A stretch of DNA of 64,000 nucleotides from Nitzschia sp. DOCU1 (GCA_951394045.1 OX595995.1:1302001-1366000); one strand, 5' to 3'. Positions 1 to 12,225 are shown, counted from the stretch's first letter. Made by a program: numbers and translations. The notes: a model not told the origin generated them from the letters alone.

Positions 1-1348
1 AACACCAGAAATGATACTGCTACTAGTGCTCCTCCTCAGGAGCCTACTAGCGGTAGTACTACTGCTATTCCTGCGGGTGAGAGAACAGGCGACAGTACTA
101 GCACCTCGACTGCTATTTCGTCAGCACTTCTCATTTTTTTGGCGCAGAAAAGAAGAGGAAGCAACAAGAAGCCAGGGTGCTGACCAGCACCACCCTACCA
201 ATTGCCTTGTATCTTCTTGTAGTACTACTACTGCTGCAGCAGCAGGATGATCATCAAAACAACGAGCCTCGCCACTTTGAGATATCTGACCACACCACAC
301 TACTACCTAGCACACCAGTGACCCAAGTTGGGAAAAGAGGAATCCCGCATGAGGCGGCCGTCGTCCTCCTCACAATGCATGCTTCTTCTTCTCATGATCA
401 AGGTCGTGGTACTACTTTTTCTACTTCTAATCTTCTTCGACTAGTACTACCTCCTGGCTGGAGAGATCGCCACCCCCATGGTCACACCACCAGATCCATT
501 TCCAAGAATGATAAGAACTACCAGAGTACTACTCCCAGGTACTGCACTAAAACAGCGAAGAGTAAGCGCTCTCTACTAGCGCACCCTTTTCGCTGCTTTA
601 ACAGTAGTAGTACTTACTCTAGTAGCAAGAGACGACGAGGAGCACTAATAAGAGCGGTGGCATAACGAGAAGAAGAAGGGGGGGGGGCGGCGGCGGACCA
701 CCACGAGGAGCAGCACCATCATGCGCAGCCTCGTTACGATGAGATGCTGACCGTCATCGTCGAGGCGGCGGCTGCTATCTAAGAAATGCCAAACAGCAGT
801 CTCATCACCAGCTGCTGCACAGCACGAGCGAGGAGACGTCCATGTCGAGAACTCCTCTATTATTATAACCTTGCCACTAGTGGGGCAGAGGTGACTAGGA
901 GTATATTAGCTCCTACTAGTAGAATCAAGACTAAAAACGAAGGAGCCAGCAGGAGGACGAGCGTGGTGGTGGTAGTAGTAGTAGTAGCAAGAGACTACTA
1001 CTAATGGAAGCGCCAAGACTAGCAGGAGCCACTGAGACACTGGCAATGTACTGCTGGTGGCACGACAATTCCCCCACCCACCCACCCACCCACACAGAAA
1101 TCAGATTTGCGTGCCGTCGAACGACTTCCCTTGAATTCTTTTCCGTGGCTGGTGTTTGTGCCATGGTATTCCTCGTAGCGTCACCTCAGCTTCCAGCACT
1201 CCTGTTCTCTGTGTGAGTATCACGGTGATACTCACACTCGCCGTCTATACCGTGAATTGCGGCTGCGTCAGGTCCGAGGAGAAAAGGGCTTGAACGATAC
1301 TTGCAGGATTCGAGTTGTAGAATACCAAGACCCCGTTTGAACTGCCGC
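1..1348. repeat. Low-complexity intergenic DNA, no supported gene
   Basis: The stretch is full of AGT/ACT trinucleotide runs, often arranged as CTAGTAGTACTACTAG-like palindromes. It also has a G-run near 680, a GTGGTAGTAGTAG run near 965-990 and a CCCA/CCAC run near 1073-1092. Short open frames here have biased repeat-derived composition and no recognisable domain, so I call no gene. Confidence 0.6.
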
Positions 1349-1369
1349 AAGCCAATGCATATTGGGAGA
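1349..1369. repeat. Target-site duplication at the LINE 3' end
   Basis: This 21-bp sequence (core GCCAATGCATATTGGGAGA) is repeated exactly at 9679-9699. The two copies flank the retroelement and are its insertion-site duplication. Confidence 0.93.
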
Positions 1370-1384
1370 CAAACAAACAAACCC
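1370..1384 (-). repeat. LINE 3' tail, TTTG microsatellite
   Basis: Read on the minus strand the element ends in GGGTTTGTTTGTTTG directly before the target-site duplication. Short simple-repeat tails replace poly(A) in several LINE clades. Confidence 0.8.
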
Positions 1385-1485
1385 TTAATAGTTTAACAGC
1401 TATCTCTTCAACCCCAGTAACGGAAATTGATAGACTCACCGTGACGGCCCCCCTTAAGAAAGGCGGCCAAAAGAAGAAGCAACAA

Positions 1486-4400
1486 TTAGCCAGGATGATC
1501 TGGCCAGAAGTGCAGTAGCTGACGCTGACGAGGGCGTGGTGCAAAGTCAGAATGAGAAAGTGGGGCCACGGAATCGGAAGCCGAGGCCAAGGGCCGTGAC
1601 CGGCGCGCGGATCGGCGGGACACAGCGGAGTATTCGGTCAGCCGATGGGAGGACGCGGATCGTCGTCGACGTTGACGACTCCGAGAAGGCCTTATCGTGG
1701 GTGCCGGAGGTCGTAGCAAGGGAGCCGCAGAATGCACAGTCGGGAAATATGTAGTCAGCGGGGCCATGGACCGTAGTAGAAGCTTACGAGTCTCTCGAAC
1801 GCTGCGCCGAATCAGCGGTCGATAGAGGTTGAGCCAATCGACCAGCGCTTGCGTTGACTCCTCCAAATGCGATTCCAAATCTTTCCGGAAAATCGAACGG
1901 TCCTGGCATAAGACATCCTCGCGAAGGCGATACAGCTCGCGGAGTTCCCGCACCGCCTGTTGCCGTTTGAGCCGAGCACGAGATTCGGCGTCGTCACCGT
2001 GACGAACCTTGCACCGAGAGACCCACAAGGAATGACATTCTTTCATGAGCAATGAAATAAGCTTAGCGAGCCAAGAGGACTCATGGGTTTTCGGATGGTA
2101 TCCTGATCGGGCCCAGCATCTTGATTGAAAGTGGCGCCACTCCTCAACGAATTTCCCTCGCACTAGCTGGTTCCACCCAAGGCGTGATTGCTGTTCAATC
2201 AAGGGATGTAGATCGGAAGGAAAATCAGAAGCGTTGACAGTGCGATTGTAGAAGTATGCAGCCAGACCCGAATGCAACAGTCGCAACAGCTGGGAATCCA
2301 GCAAGCCTTCAAACTCCGTATCAAGCAGCAAGGACAAGTCGCGGCGCCAAGATTGACGGCTCTCAACAGTGCACTGGAATAGATGATCGTCGGATTCATC
2401 AGGCAAGAGACAGCAAGGGCACCGATCATCATACTTGGAGTCACGACGATGTAAGCGATCGCCGGTAGGCAACAGGTTGAAACCCAATTTGGTGAGGAAG
2501 TTGCGAATGCGGTAGTTCTTCTTGTTGGCCGAGCTAAAAGATTCCCAATCAACAGACTCGAAACATTGCTCGTTCCAACCAAAGCGCTCGTAGTAATACG
2601 ACCGCAAGGACGGAAGGCAAGCAGCTGTCCGCAATGTAGCCTCCAGGCGGCGAGTCACGGTATGCCCATTAACAATCAGTTGAACGTGCGAGCTAGGGTC
2701 GAAAGGAACCCGAGGGAATAAAGTGCCACACTCGTCAAGGTAAGTCGAGCAAAGCCGGTCGGCATCCACATTCAACTGCGCGAGAAAGGACAGAGAGTAG
2801 GTGACGTGTTTGTCTTGATGGCTTTTGACATGTTGTAAAGTCGGGCGATCCGGATAGGCCGCCAAGGCGGAGTGGTTGGCCTGCAAGACATCCCACTCAG
2901 AATCCAACACCGATTTGGTGCGAGCAAGAGGATAGCTAAAAAGCCACTTTAGCTTTTTGATCATGCCCAAGTTATCGGCGCAGAGTTTCAAATTACCGCG
3001 AGGAAGAGATCGACCAGTAAACTCATGAGCTTTCTGAATAAATAGATTGCCCGCCCAACTGCCATAGTTCTCTGCTCGATAGGATCGTGGGTCCCGCCCA
3101 AAGGTAGGACCGCTGCCTTCAGCGAGACGTCTCTTCGTGACCCGATCTGCAATGATCCAGCCGAATGCCCCGTAACACTCGGGAATGGCGCCGCCATCGG
3201 ATGCTAAAATAATCCTCGAAAGATCGCCGAGCAAATCACAAAATTCATATACATCATCCACGAGAAGTCGCCAACGTGACAGAGCTGTTGCGATGTAATC
3301 CGGCTGCTGTTGTAAAAATTCCTCGAACGTGGATGCCAGCGTGGGCGCAGGGGATTCAAGAACGCCAGTAGTGACCTGAGGAATACAGAAACCGTCGCGG
3401 TAGTCAGTCACCGAAATGGGGACGCCGTCGCTGCAGCTGTCACGGCTAAAAATCGGGCATCGGCCAAAGACGCAAGACCTGACGCGAGGGTGGTAGTGAT
3501 ACCGTCCGGACTCATGGAAAACCAAGCATTGCCAGAGTGGAGAGAAGAGCACGCGCCAAAGCCGACGAAGCCGCAGAGCAGGAGCTAGCCAAGGACCCAG
3601 AGGCCGATGCAAGATTTGTTTAGCATCAGCAAGCCGACGCAGAAGATGCCGCCAGACGGCCCAATGTTGGGAATCAGGACAGTCCTGCCGGGGTTCCATC
3701 AAGCGGGATGGATTCTCAGGAGAACGAATTCCCTGAGAGATCCCGGGCAGCAACCGTCGTCCATCTGCAGTAGCGATGTCAGACACAGTAAGGACTTGAA
3801 GATACAAACAACACGCATTAATGATCCGAACGTCGTCATCCGAAAATACATCCGTTCCCAGAACCAGATCCATAAGGTAGGCATCACCGGTGCGCTGCAA
3901 GGGTTGGACTTTAAGGCCGGCAATAACAAGGGATGCTTTTAGCCCACTAAGAAAGGAGCGCACAGATTTGATCCAGAAGCTTTCGAGGTGAGGCAAGGGA
4001 GATGACGGATCCTCAAGGAGCGGGCGCTGGGTACCCACTGAGTATTGGCATGCTTCAAGAGTGATAAGTAGCAGGTGGCCGCCTTGACTGCCCGGAATAC
4101 GTAGGTGTCGAATAATCATACGGACTTGATCGATGCCTTGTTCCACTTTCAAATCGCGAAAGTCAATGCCGCCGTAGCGGGTCGGGCCAAAAACCACAGC
4201 ACGGGACATAGTGCTGCAATATCGCATTTTTTGCAGTGTGACGCACACCATCTTCTTCTGCACCGAATCCAACTGAGAGGAACTCAAATGAGAGACGGCG
4301 AGAGGAAAACCAACGCTCTTCAAAAAGACAGCATAATAATAAATCCATGCCTCGTGGGGCTGGACGTGACTCGTCGAAAGAGTCCGAGCAAACAATGTGG

Positions 4401-7400
4401 CTTTCTTCAACAGAGCGGAGTACTGAGTGCGTTGATTGGCAACTGGCGCTTGATGGCTGCCCAAGATTTTATGAGGCGTAGCGAAGGACATTTGCTTGAT
4501 AGTGATGACAGAGCCAGTGCTGTCACGAACCTGCAAGGGAGGGCCGAATGTTCCGGGACGGAAGACGGGAAAACCTTTGGGCGTGAAATTAACTTGGAGC
4601 AGATGATAGTAGCACTTTGGTAACTCCAAATCGCCCCCACTAGCATAGAGGATATCTCGCCAGAGCTGCGCATCGTGGCTTGCCTTTTGAACCATCTCCG
4701 AGATCGACGTAGTGGCCGTGCCGGCGATCTGTGAATTATTGTCATCAACGAATCCCCCCATGCCGAGCTTCAGCGTTTTCTCGCGATCGGGGGAGAAATA
4801 TTCCGCACCGTGACATTGTTCTTCATAGATGTCAAACAGAACCGAGCAATCGAACCCCCAAGCCGGCGGAGACGAGGTGCTGCCTTGACCGTTACCAAAA
4901 ATGGGCGAGGTATCGTCGTGCTGGTAGGACTCCTTGGAGACTCCCAACAATGTCTTGACCAAATATCTCGCGTACTGCAAAAAATTTCCTTGAACCGCGG
5001 CGACCGACGCCTCCAGACCAAAAGCACGGGCTATGAGCACGGTAATATGCGCCAACATCCTGTCGTAGCAAGCGGTAGCATCGTTACTGAATTTCAAGTG
5101 AGGATAGCGCGTGGCAAGCACATAATCATACTGCAAGATTTCCAACAAAACTGGGTCAAGAGCCTGGCGATGAGGACGAGAACCGTAGCAGCCAGGATTT
5201 AACAGACCATTATCCTCGGCGTAATGAAGAAGGTCCCGGTACTTGATGCCCAGGAACGCGTTGAGTACGGCTTCGTACAAATGAATCACACGGAGGCGGT
5301 GAAGCATAGGGTTCCCCGGCTCTTTTTCCAGCATGGTGGTGACTACTGTCTTCCACAAATCAAAACAGTACCCATGTTTCTCAGCGTAGGATAAAGTGGA
5401 AAAATGAGCCATCCAAAGTTCTCGCTTCTTGCGTTGCATGTCCGCAAACCGAGGATCATCCTGCTTAATACCATCCGGTCGGAAGAGAGCGTGATAGTGA
5501 CCAAGATGCCTGCCAGAGGGAGATGTCGAAGTAGACTCTCGCCACAATTTTATCTTCCGCTGAAAATCTGCCTGAGTGAGCAGTTCGGTCCGCGGCGGAG
5601 CCTTTCTGCGACAATGCCAAAGGATCCGCTGTGCCTGAGGATCAGTCGTGAGTTGCGTAACATCGAAAGTCCCGTTCAAAATGGCTTCAGCCGTTGCAGT
5701 AGTACCGCCCCATCCAATCGCATCCCGAACATCTTTAGCTGCTAGTGGTGTGTACTGAGCCTGCCCAAAATGCTGAATGTTACGTTGCAGAAGAGTCTGC
5801 TCAATCTCCGCAGGGTCCTGAATCATGCGCCATTGGGACTCATCGTCGCGGGGAATTTCGTTGGGGTCAGCGGATGGATCACGGGGTACTTTCAACATGC
5901 TCAGACCACCGCTGGTCTTGGGCTTAGCGCTGGGAATACGCCGATACATATTCTTCAAGTCTTGGGCTCGGAGATATTGCTTTTCCAGCGTTTGTGGATC
6001 TTTGTCAGGAAACTGAGCCTGCAGAGCCTTGATGCGCAATTGATGGTATTCCTCCCGTAACTCGCGAGCTTTCTGAGCAACTTCCCGACATTTCCGGCGA
6101 GCTTGGCGGAGAGCTTTGACAGTTTCAGAATAGGTCGATGGAACCTCTATGGGCTCCGCGAGACGACGCTGTTGCCGGTCAATTTGGGCTGACATGTCGT
6201 ACCCAGTCAGGATCGAGCTGAGACGACGTTTGAGAATGTGAAGGGTGGTCATGGCTGTATGCACATCTTCGGACCACGGCAGTCGCTTGTAGCTTTTACA
6301 CTTGAGCTCTGCTTGGAGCATCCCGCGAAGAATGTCCCGTTCGACACTCTCGGCCAACTCATGACATGGAGCAGTGGAGGCCAGCATCTCGGAAGCACGC
6401 CCGTAGACATCGTGAAGTTCGCAGTACTCATTCAAGGCGTTGATGTACTTGACCAGGAGAGGGGGAACATCCGTACGGACATGACGCTCGGACGGATTTG
6501 CAATGGCAACGGGTGCTCGGTCAAAGATCCCAGGGAGACGAAGATCGACGAAGAGCCCTCGATGGTCCGAGAAAATGCGATGATTGAATGGTTCAATGCC
6601 ACAGCTTTTCAAGTGCGGGACAAGACGAGAGGACACAAACATGTAGTCCACTCGCTTACGGCCCCTAGCGTAGGTCGGGCGCTCAGTTTCCAAACCATGC
6701 CTGTAAACATGACAATCAGTCAGTCCACCAGCATCTAACACAACTTGCATTCCCTTTGCGTCCAGTCCGATCTCCTCATTAAAATCACCCATCAGAATAA
6801 TATCGTGATCTGCGTCGTGGAGTTCCGCGATGAATTTGGCCAAATCCTGAATAAACAGACGACGTGGATTTGGGTTATCAATTCCAGCAGCACGATACAA
6901 AACACGCTGTTGCTCGTAGAGAGTGTTTTCACCATGATCGCCAGAATCCTGGACAACTTGATACGCGACGATGACCGTAACTAGACGATTGTCTCAACCT
7001 AGAAGACTCACGCTACACCACCGTCCAAGCGGATCAGACGAGGGACCACGACAGCGGCCAACAAGGCGACGAGTCAAACCCAACAATAAGCCCCCAGGCT
7101 TGTCAGAACCTTCAAAAGGGGCATCAGAATGACCAAAGTGCAGCTTGCTCTGACCCCAAATCTTGCGCGAATATTGTAGGAATTTGGTACGAACGTGCTG
7201 GAGCTGGGAATTCACCTTCGTTTCGCCGAAGATGTCCGCATTTATCTCATCCATATGATGAAATACGTCTCCGATGTCCACACCGTCATTGTCAAGCCGG
7301 ACGCCATTAATATTTTGGAAGTAGATCCGAATGACCTGTTCCCGCCAGTTGTCTGGACCTAGCTGTTCGAGGTCTTTGCCCTCGCCAGCCAGGGAAAGTA

Positions 7401-7440
7401 AGGCATCAAGATCGTCGCCATAGGATTGATTCGATTTCAT
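1486..7440 (-). pseudogene. LINE ORF2: endonuclease, reverse transcriptase, RNase H; one in-frame stop
   Basis: This is the catalytic polyprotein of the LINE. From the first ATG (7440) there are about 1,984 codons, interrupted once by TGA at 6994-6996. The frame is open on both sides and the protein sequence continues through the endonuclease, so this is a point nonsense change and not a frameshift. A CGA-to-TGA change at a CpG would explain it. Endonuclease motifs: YFQNINGV, GETKVN, GDFNEE and SDHRGLFVDL. Reverse transcriptase: motif A NDATACYDR (about residue 786) and catalytic FVDD (about 897-900, near nt 4745), where many non-LTR enzymes have FADD. RNase H: the ASDGG, RAENYGSWAG, CADNLG and LNVDADR blocks (nt ~3200-2700). 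A CPCC...H...C knuckle follows (nt ~2390-2430). The frame is also open upstream of the ATG into the end of ORF1, so translation could depend on -1 frameshifting or reinitiation. Confidence 0.9.
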
Positions 7441-7562
7441 ATTGTCCTCAGTAAGGGACGCAGGCTTGCGGGCGTGATTGCGGCGGATTTCGCGTGGGAT
7501 GACAGTGCGCAAAGGGAGCGAAGCAGAGGCAAGAGTGGTCGCTAGGGCAACCACAGCAGCTG

Positions 7563-9593
7563 TTATTCCTGGCGACGGGAATTGCGAGGATCAGGAGCAG
7601 CGGGAGGCGGCGGAACTGGTGCCGGAGGCTGGGCATCCTCCATTGGAGCGTTGCCAGACTCGCGATCGGGAGACCCAGGAATCGTTGCATTGGGACCAGG
7701 TCGTGCGGGCGACGGAACAGGATGATTGGAGCGCTTCCGAGCCTCGGAAGGCGGAGGTCTCGGAGCTTTCGGCGGAGTACTTGCGGGCACAGAGACGGAA
7801 GTTGCGGTAGATGCAAAAGTTTGAACAGAAGACTGACTCGAGGAATACAGACTTGGAAGCGCATGAGCCATGGTACTCATCATTTGAAGCATCATTTCCA
7901 TCTGCTTGTTTGTGGTTTCCGCCTGGCGCATCTGGAACTCAGTCTGCTGACGATGGAATTCGCTCTGTTGGCGCATCATGGCAGTCACCTGTTCGGATTG
8001 GCGAGACATCACAGATTCGAAATGGGACACAATAGTACTGACGGCATCGGATTGGACACTTCGACCAGCCACGGACCGACCGGTCGTGGAGACTTCATCG
8101 GACTGAGGGATTGAAGCGCGGACGGAAGAGCGAGTTCCACGGGCGGCGGCAGAGTACGTGTTGGTCGTAGCGGGAGTGCTTGCGGAGGCAGCGTCGGAAG
8201 TGGTATCATTTGGCATCGTAGCAACAGAAGATTCATGGGCCTGCATGGCAGAAAGGTCAAAAAGACTCGGAGCAGGACGGGCAGTAGAAGCAGCAGAAGA
8301 TCCAGTAGGAAGCGCGAGCGAATGTTCGGTGGCCTCAACACGGGCCATAATAGCATCAACCTTGGCCTGATGGTCGATGTTGCGGTTGGAAACGAATTGC
8401 AAATGCGGCCAATGCTGGTAATGGTCCAGATACGTGGCACTAGTCATGTGGCGAAAAGTCTCTCGAAAGAATTCATGAAGAATGCGCTCAGCCTCAGCAT
8501 ATTTGTCAGCATGGACTATCAGGAGGTGACGACCGTTGCGAGCAGTCGACTCCGTAACTTCAATAGAATGGAAATATCCGGACTGTTCAAATTGCTGGCG
8601 CATAGTCATCTGAGTATTTGGGATAACCAAATCCCAAGCACTAGGATGCAGATACATGACCGAGATCGAGTTCAGCTTATGCACGAATACGTTGTGATTG
8701 CCGACGAGGCGGGCAAAACTATCAGGACCGCATTGCTTCTCAAAGCCAATTGGGATAAGCGCGTAGGGGAACGAGCCTTCCGGTGCCAGGAGCACAAGCT
8801 TCTTCAAAAATCCCAAGGTGCGACGGGTGCAACAGAGGGCGATGGCATCCACAGACATGGAATTGCCGAACTGGACCATGCGATTCGAGGCGAACACTTC
8901 CGGAATAAAGAACTCTTCGTCGTTGGGATACAACCGTTTGAGGTGAGCCTTGAGATCGTCATCCAATGGGATGTTGCGTAGAACTTCATTAGCAATAGCC
9001 GTCAATGTTGGGCAATGAGTCATCGAAGCGTGAGCGTGAAGGAACCAGCCAATGACAGTAGTCTCATTCGCTTTAATCTCCTCGCTATCAATGAAAATCG
9101 AGTTTTCGTCCAAGAACGAGCGGATTTTCTTCTTGATCGACGCAATCTCATCAGTACCAAAATAGCAATGGGAAATGCGCATCATGGTAATGCCTTGATC
9201 GCGCAATCGGACTTCATGGCGGTGGAAGAAATTCTTGTGATCGAACTCGGTCTTAGGAAACTTCAGCAAATCTCTAAAAGGGGCGGGTGGTTTTTCCACA
9301 TTTTTGTTCGTAGGCCGAAACTCCATCACACCGTCGGCCGCTTTAATCATTTGTTCAAGCAACTGGTAATGCAACTGAGCCATGTTCACGCTCTCAGCTC
9401 CAGCGTCGTCCGACATATCGCGGCGAAATTTCACCGTGAAAAAGACTTCGCGACCATTTGCCTCAAAATCGACCGATTTCGCTCCCGTTTTCGCTCCCAT
9501 GCCTGGCGAGACCATTGAAGGACCGTTGCCTTGAGGAGTCACCTGCCTGGGTGCTCCGGGGTCGTCAGGAGGACGATCAAAACGGTTGGCCAT
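7563..9593 (-). CDS. LINE ORF1 protein
   Basis: An uninterrupted 676-residue frame starts at an ATG 86 bp inside the 5' end of the element. Its position upstream of the endonuclease/RT frame makes it ORF1, which in LINEs binds RNA and chaperones the retrotransposition particle. I see no CCHC knuckle or clear RRM. The N-terminal two thirds is globular, with DLLKFPKTEFDHKNFFHRHE and a patch of alternating charged and hydrophobic residues. Residues about 500-590 form a Gln/Met-rich stretch (repeats like MRQQSEFHRQQTEF) likely to be a coiled coil for oligomerisation. The C-terminus is Pro/Ala-rich. The stop lies a few bases from the first ORF2 codons, which are in the -1 frame. Confidence 0.85.
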   Translation of the reverse strand: MANRFDRPPDDPGAPRQVTPQGNGPSMVSPGMGAKTGAKSVDFEANGREVFFTVKFRRDMSDDAGAESVNMAQLHYQLLEQMIKAADGVMEFRPTNKNVEKPPAPFRDLLKFPKTEFDHKNFFHRHEVRLRDQGITMMRISHCYFGTDEIASIKKKIRSFLDENSIFIDSEEIKANETTVIGWFLHAHASMTHCPTLTAIANEVLRNIPLDDDLKAHLKRLYPNDEEFFIPEVFASNRMVQFGNSMSVDAIALCCTRRTLGFLKKLVLLAPEGSFPYALIPIGFEKQCGPDSFARLVGNHNVFVHKLNSISVMYLHPSAWDLVIPNTQMTMRQQFEQSGYFHSIEVTESTARNGRHLLIVHADKYAEAERILHEFFRETFRHMTSATYLDHYQHWPHLQFVSNRNIDHQAKVDAIMARVEATEHSLALPTGSSAASTARPAPSLFDLSAMQAHESSVATMPNDTTSDAASASTPATTNTYSAAARGTRSSVRASIPQSDEVSTTGRSVAGRSVQSDAVSTIVSHFESVMSRQSEQVTAMMRQQSEFHRQQTEFQMRQAETTNKQMEMMLQMMSTMAHALPSLYSSSQSSVQTFASTATSVSVPASTPPKAPRPPPSEARKRSNHPVPSPARPGPNATIPGSPDRESGNAPMEDAQPPAPVPPPPAAPDPRNSRRQE

Positions 9594-9678
9594 GGTCGAT
9601 CGAATTCGCGTAAAACTACGTGTAGAATAACTACGGCTAAAAATTTAGCAATTTCCGCTCCACCGATCGGAAAATTCT

Positions 9679-9699
9679 AAGCCAATGCATATTGGGAGA
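9679..9699. repeat. Target-site duplication at the LINE 5' end
   Basis: This is an exact copy of 1349-1369. Together the two copies define the element borders to the base. Confidence 0.93.
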
Positions 9700-10758
9700 T
9701 AGGAGCCTGCATTGTGGTATTCTTTCGAAAGGAGCAGGAAAATTGAAGCAATTCTGCGGGTAGTTACAAATTAACACAGTTACCCTCTGAATTCCCCCCA
9801 TTTGCACCAATACGTAACATGATGCGATTTCGTCAATGCTGATACAGACAATCACCAGTAGGCCAGATCTTTCGATCAAGGGTAATGGTGGCACGGCAAA
9901 AAGTTGGATGGGCGACCGTCGAATATCTTCGCGCGGACACAAAGCAAATCCGAAGTCAAACGAGTCCATCGCCGCCGCCGATCTGGGAAGATGCCTGCGA
10001 TCCTATGTACGAGTGAATGTTACAATCATCATCGTGGAATACAAAGGACCGCCCCCCGTCAAACGAAGAATATCAGTCCAACATAACAGTCAGTAGAAGG
10101 AGACTGCGGTAGTGTCTTACCAAAACACAAATGCCGATAAAACCATAGTTTGGCGGTGCAAAAACATACCTGGGTGTTTGAGAACCATTTGCAAGACACC
10201 TCCTAAATTGCCACTTTGGGCTTGAATGTACTGACGGTGAAGCCAAAACGACGAGCAATGCGACGCACACGGAGAACGATCCGAACCACACGTCGAAAAC
10301 TCCCGATAATTTTTGGGAAGCATCACTCGATCGGTCGCATTTCAGAACACCCCATAAATAAGTGATTCGTTACTAGAACTCTTTCGATATTGCCTAGGCC
10401 TATTATTATTAGGAGTCGGAATCACGCACTGTGGCTTTTGATACCGCCTCTGTGCACTGTACTAACTGTATCCCCATGACAATTGGTATAAGAGGTTCAA
10501 TAGCGTCAGGCAAACAGCGGGCGTAACAAATGAAATGATTAGCGTTGCGAGTGAAGTTCCGCCGCCATCTTTTGGGACAAGGAACTTCAAGTCTTAGATA
10601 GACTGAAAGTACAAAATAACTTTTTAGCACGCGAGCATCCGGTCGTAGTAAATTGAAGGCAAGGAAAGAACGAATACTCCCCACTCCATGGTTGCAAACA
10701 CCAGCCATCCTCACAATTAAGATTGCTTTGTAGTATCTTTAGGCAACAGGGGTTGAAA
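9700..10758. other. Intergenic, no supported gene
   Basis: About 1.06 kb lies between the LINE and the DUF6824 gene. Only short, unconserved frames are present. The last few hundred bases should include the promoter of the downstream gene, but I see no clear motif. Confidence 0.5.
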
Positions 10759-12225
10759 ATGGCGGACGAGGAGGAAACACACAATGACGAAGGGGAGTCC
10801 GAAGCCTTGCCCGGAACAGGTGTCTATGTCACTGAAATCGGCCATTGCGATGTCCTGTTGGGAAGGGGAACTGGACCTTCAATGCATCAGGGCAACATTC
10901 GGTTCAGGGAAGCGGTGGAGGACCTGAAACCAGCCTACGTTTCTACTCCCAGCCGAAAGTCGAAGAAGAGTCTCGTTGAGAAGGTCATAAACGCAATCAA
11001 GGCAAAAAATGGGCGCTTCCTCTACAAGTTAAAGAGGAGTGAAATGCGAATGCGTGGTCTCGGCGAGGGCGCTACGTACGAAGTAGTCCAAGACAGCGTC
11101 GCGGTAGAAAAAACGAAACAAGCTATCCGCTATGTGCACTACAAGAAAGAGCCTGCTGCTAGTAAGCGTTCAATAAGGCAGCAACAGGCATCTACTCGTG
11201 TACTAGGGAGCAATGCTGGGGTGAATTCGAACCTTCTTGTTGAACCAAGGACAGGACTCAACATTCCTTCTTCTGGTTCAAATGGAGCTATTGGTGCCCT
11301 CTTTGCTGCCGGCTCGTCAAACATGATGAAGGAAACCAACCCTCAACTGCGGGGAGTGCACCAGGGGGGAGAACTACGCATACCTACTCAAAACGGTGGG
11401 ATTCACCAGCAACAATGGGGATACAATATGCAGAGTCTGGTATCACACTCTTCCAATTTTCAGGAAATGCTGAGCCGGATGCAATCTAGTGCCGACCAAG
11501 GCTCCAGCAGCATGATTGATGTCGGAAACAAATTTCAGAATGGAGGCTACAGCGGTACCGGTACTACTACGACAGTTGGTGGAGCGTCCGTGGTGGGAAA
11601 CTTATTTCCTACACCAATGCCCCCCTCGTTGGATGGGATCCTGTTGAACAAGCAGCTCAGTGCCCTCTTTTCCAGCAATAATGGTGGCATGATACCACCA
11701 GCCCAGGCTCAAGCTAGTCGTACTCAACAGCTTGTGAATCAGATAGGAATGATGCCCACTCTTCCACCTGCCCATCAGCTATCTGCTCAGAGAGCGATTT
11801 TCCAGGGCGGTGAAGTCAGCAACGGGAACATCTCCAACGGGGGAAGTACTTTGGATGCCACGACAGCTACATCGAGCCTCGACTCCTTGGGTGCACCTCC
11901 TTCCGCAATTCAGGAACTTTTGAGCTTTTTGACGGGTACTGCACCAGGGAATAATATAGCAGATCCCCGACTCCCGGCAGCGGCGGCTGGTTTTGGTATG
12001 GGCGGGGCCGTCTCCAATTCCAATGGGGATTCTAATGCTTCAAGTATTACCACCAGAAATAACTCACACGCACACGAACAACACCATCGCGAAGACTTTT
12101 CAGCTGGAGGACAAGAAAATCAACTATTCGCCAATGGGTCTGCACAACTGCAGGCATTTTTGCAAGCTGAAGACGATCGCCGTAGAATCATTGGTCAATA
12201 TTTATCATCCCTCCCTCCTAGGTGA
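10759..12225 (+). CDS. DUF6824-domain protein
   Basis: A single-exon frame of 488 residues; I chose the ATG at 10759 because the in-frame extension upstream has no ATG. The N-terminal domain (about residues 20-135) carries the signature of the DUF6824 family, which is greatly expanded in diatoms: DVLLGRGTGP, then GNIRFREAVEDL, then a basic KSKKSLVEKVINAIKAKNG segment, GRFLYKL, and a final AVEKTKQAIRYVHYKKEP helix. The other 350 residues are low complexity (Gln, Asn, Ser, Gly), with a possible short helix QELLSFLTGT and a C-terminal LQAFLQAEDDRRRIIGQYL helix. The layout of a compact basic domain plus a long disordered tail would suit a nuclear regulator, but that is inference and the family has no established biochemical role that I know of. 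Confidence 0.85.
   Translation: MADEEETHNDEGESEALPGTGVYVTEIGHCDVLLGRGTGPSMHQGNIRFREAVEDLKPAYVSTPSRKSKKSLVEKVINAIKAKNGRFLYKLKRSEMRMRGLGEGATYEVVQDSVAVEKTKQAIRYVHYKKEPAASKRSIRQQQASTRVLGSNAGVNSNLLVEPRTGLNIPSSGSNGAIGALFAAGSSNMMKETNPQLRGVHQGGELRIPTQNGGIHQQQWGYNMQSLVSHSSNFQEMLSRMQSSADQGSSSMIDVGNKFQNGGYSGTGTTTTVGGASVVGNLFPTPMPPSLDGILLNKQLSALFSSNNGGMIPPAQAQASRTQQLVNQIGMMPTLPPAHQLSAQRAIFQGGEVSNGNISNGGSTLDATTATSSLDSLGAPPSAIQELLSFLTGTAPGNNIADPRLPAAAAGFGMGGAVSNSNGDSNASSITTRNNSHAHEQHHREDFSAGGQENQLFANGSAQLQAFLQAEDDRRRIIGQYLSSLPPR

Larger units (their letters stand above)
1370..9678 (-). mobile_element. Near full-length LINE (non-LTR) retrotransposon
   Basis: The element is about 8.3 kb and reads on the minus strand. 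It has a short 5' leader (9678-9594), ORF1, then ORF2 in the -1 frame relative to ORF1, a 3' untranslated part of about 115 bp, and a 3' tail of TTTG repeats at 1370-1384. A perfect 21-bp direct repeat flanks both ends, as expected for target-primed reverse transcription, and the 5' end is not obviously truncated. Domain order in ORF2 is apurinic-type endonuclease, reverse transcriptase, RNase H and CCHC knuckle. I do not assign a clade. One in-frame TGA in ORF2 suggests the copy is dead or nearly so, although the perfect duplication says it is recent. Confidence 0.93.

Noticed and set aside
11..665. Overlapping plus-strand frames at the left end
   Set aside because: Built from AGT/ACT repeats, with Leu/Ser/Thr runs and no conserved segment.
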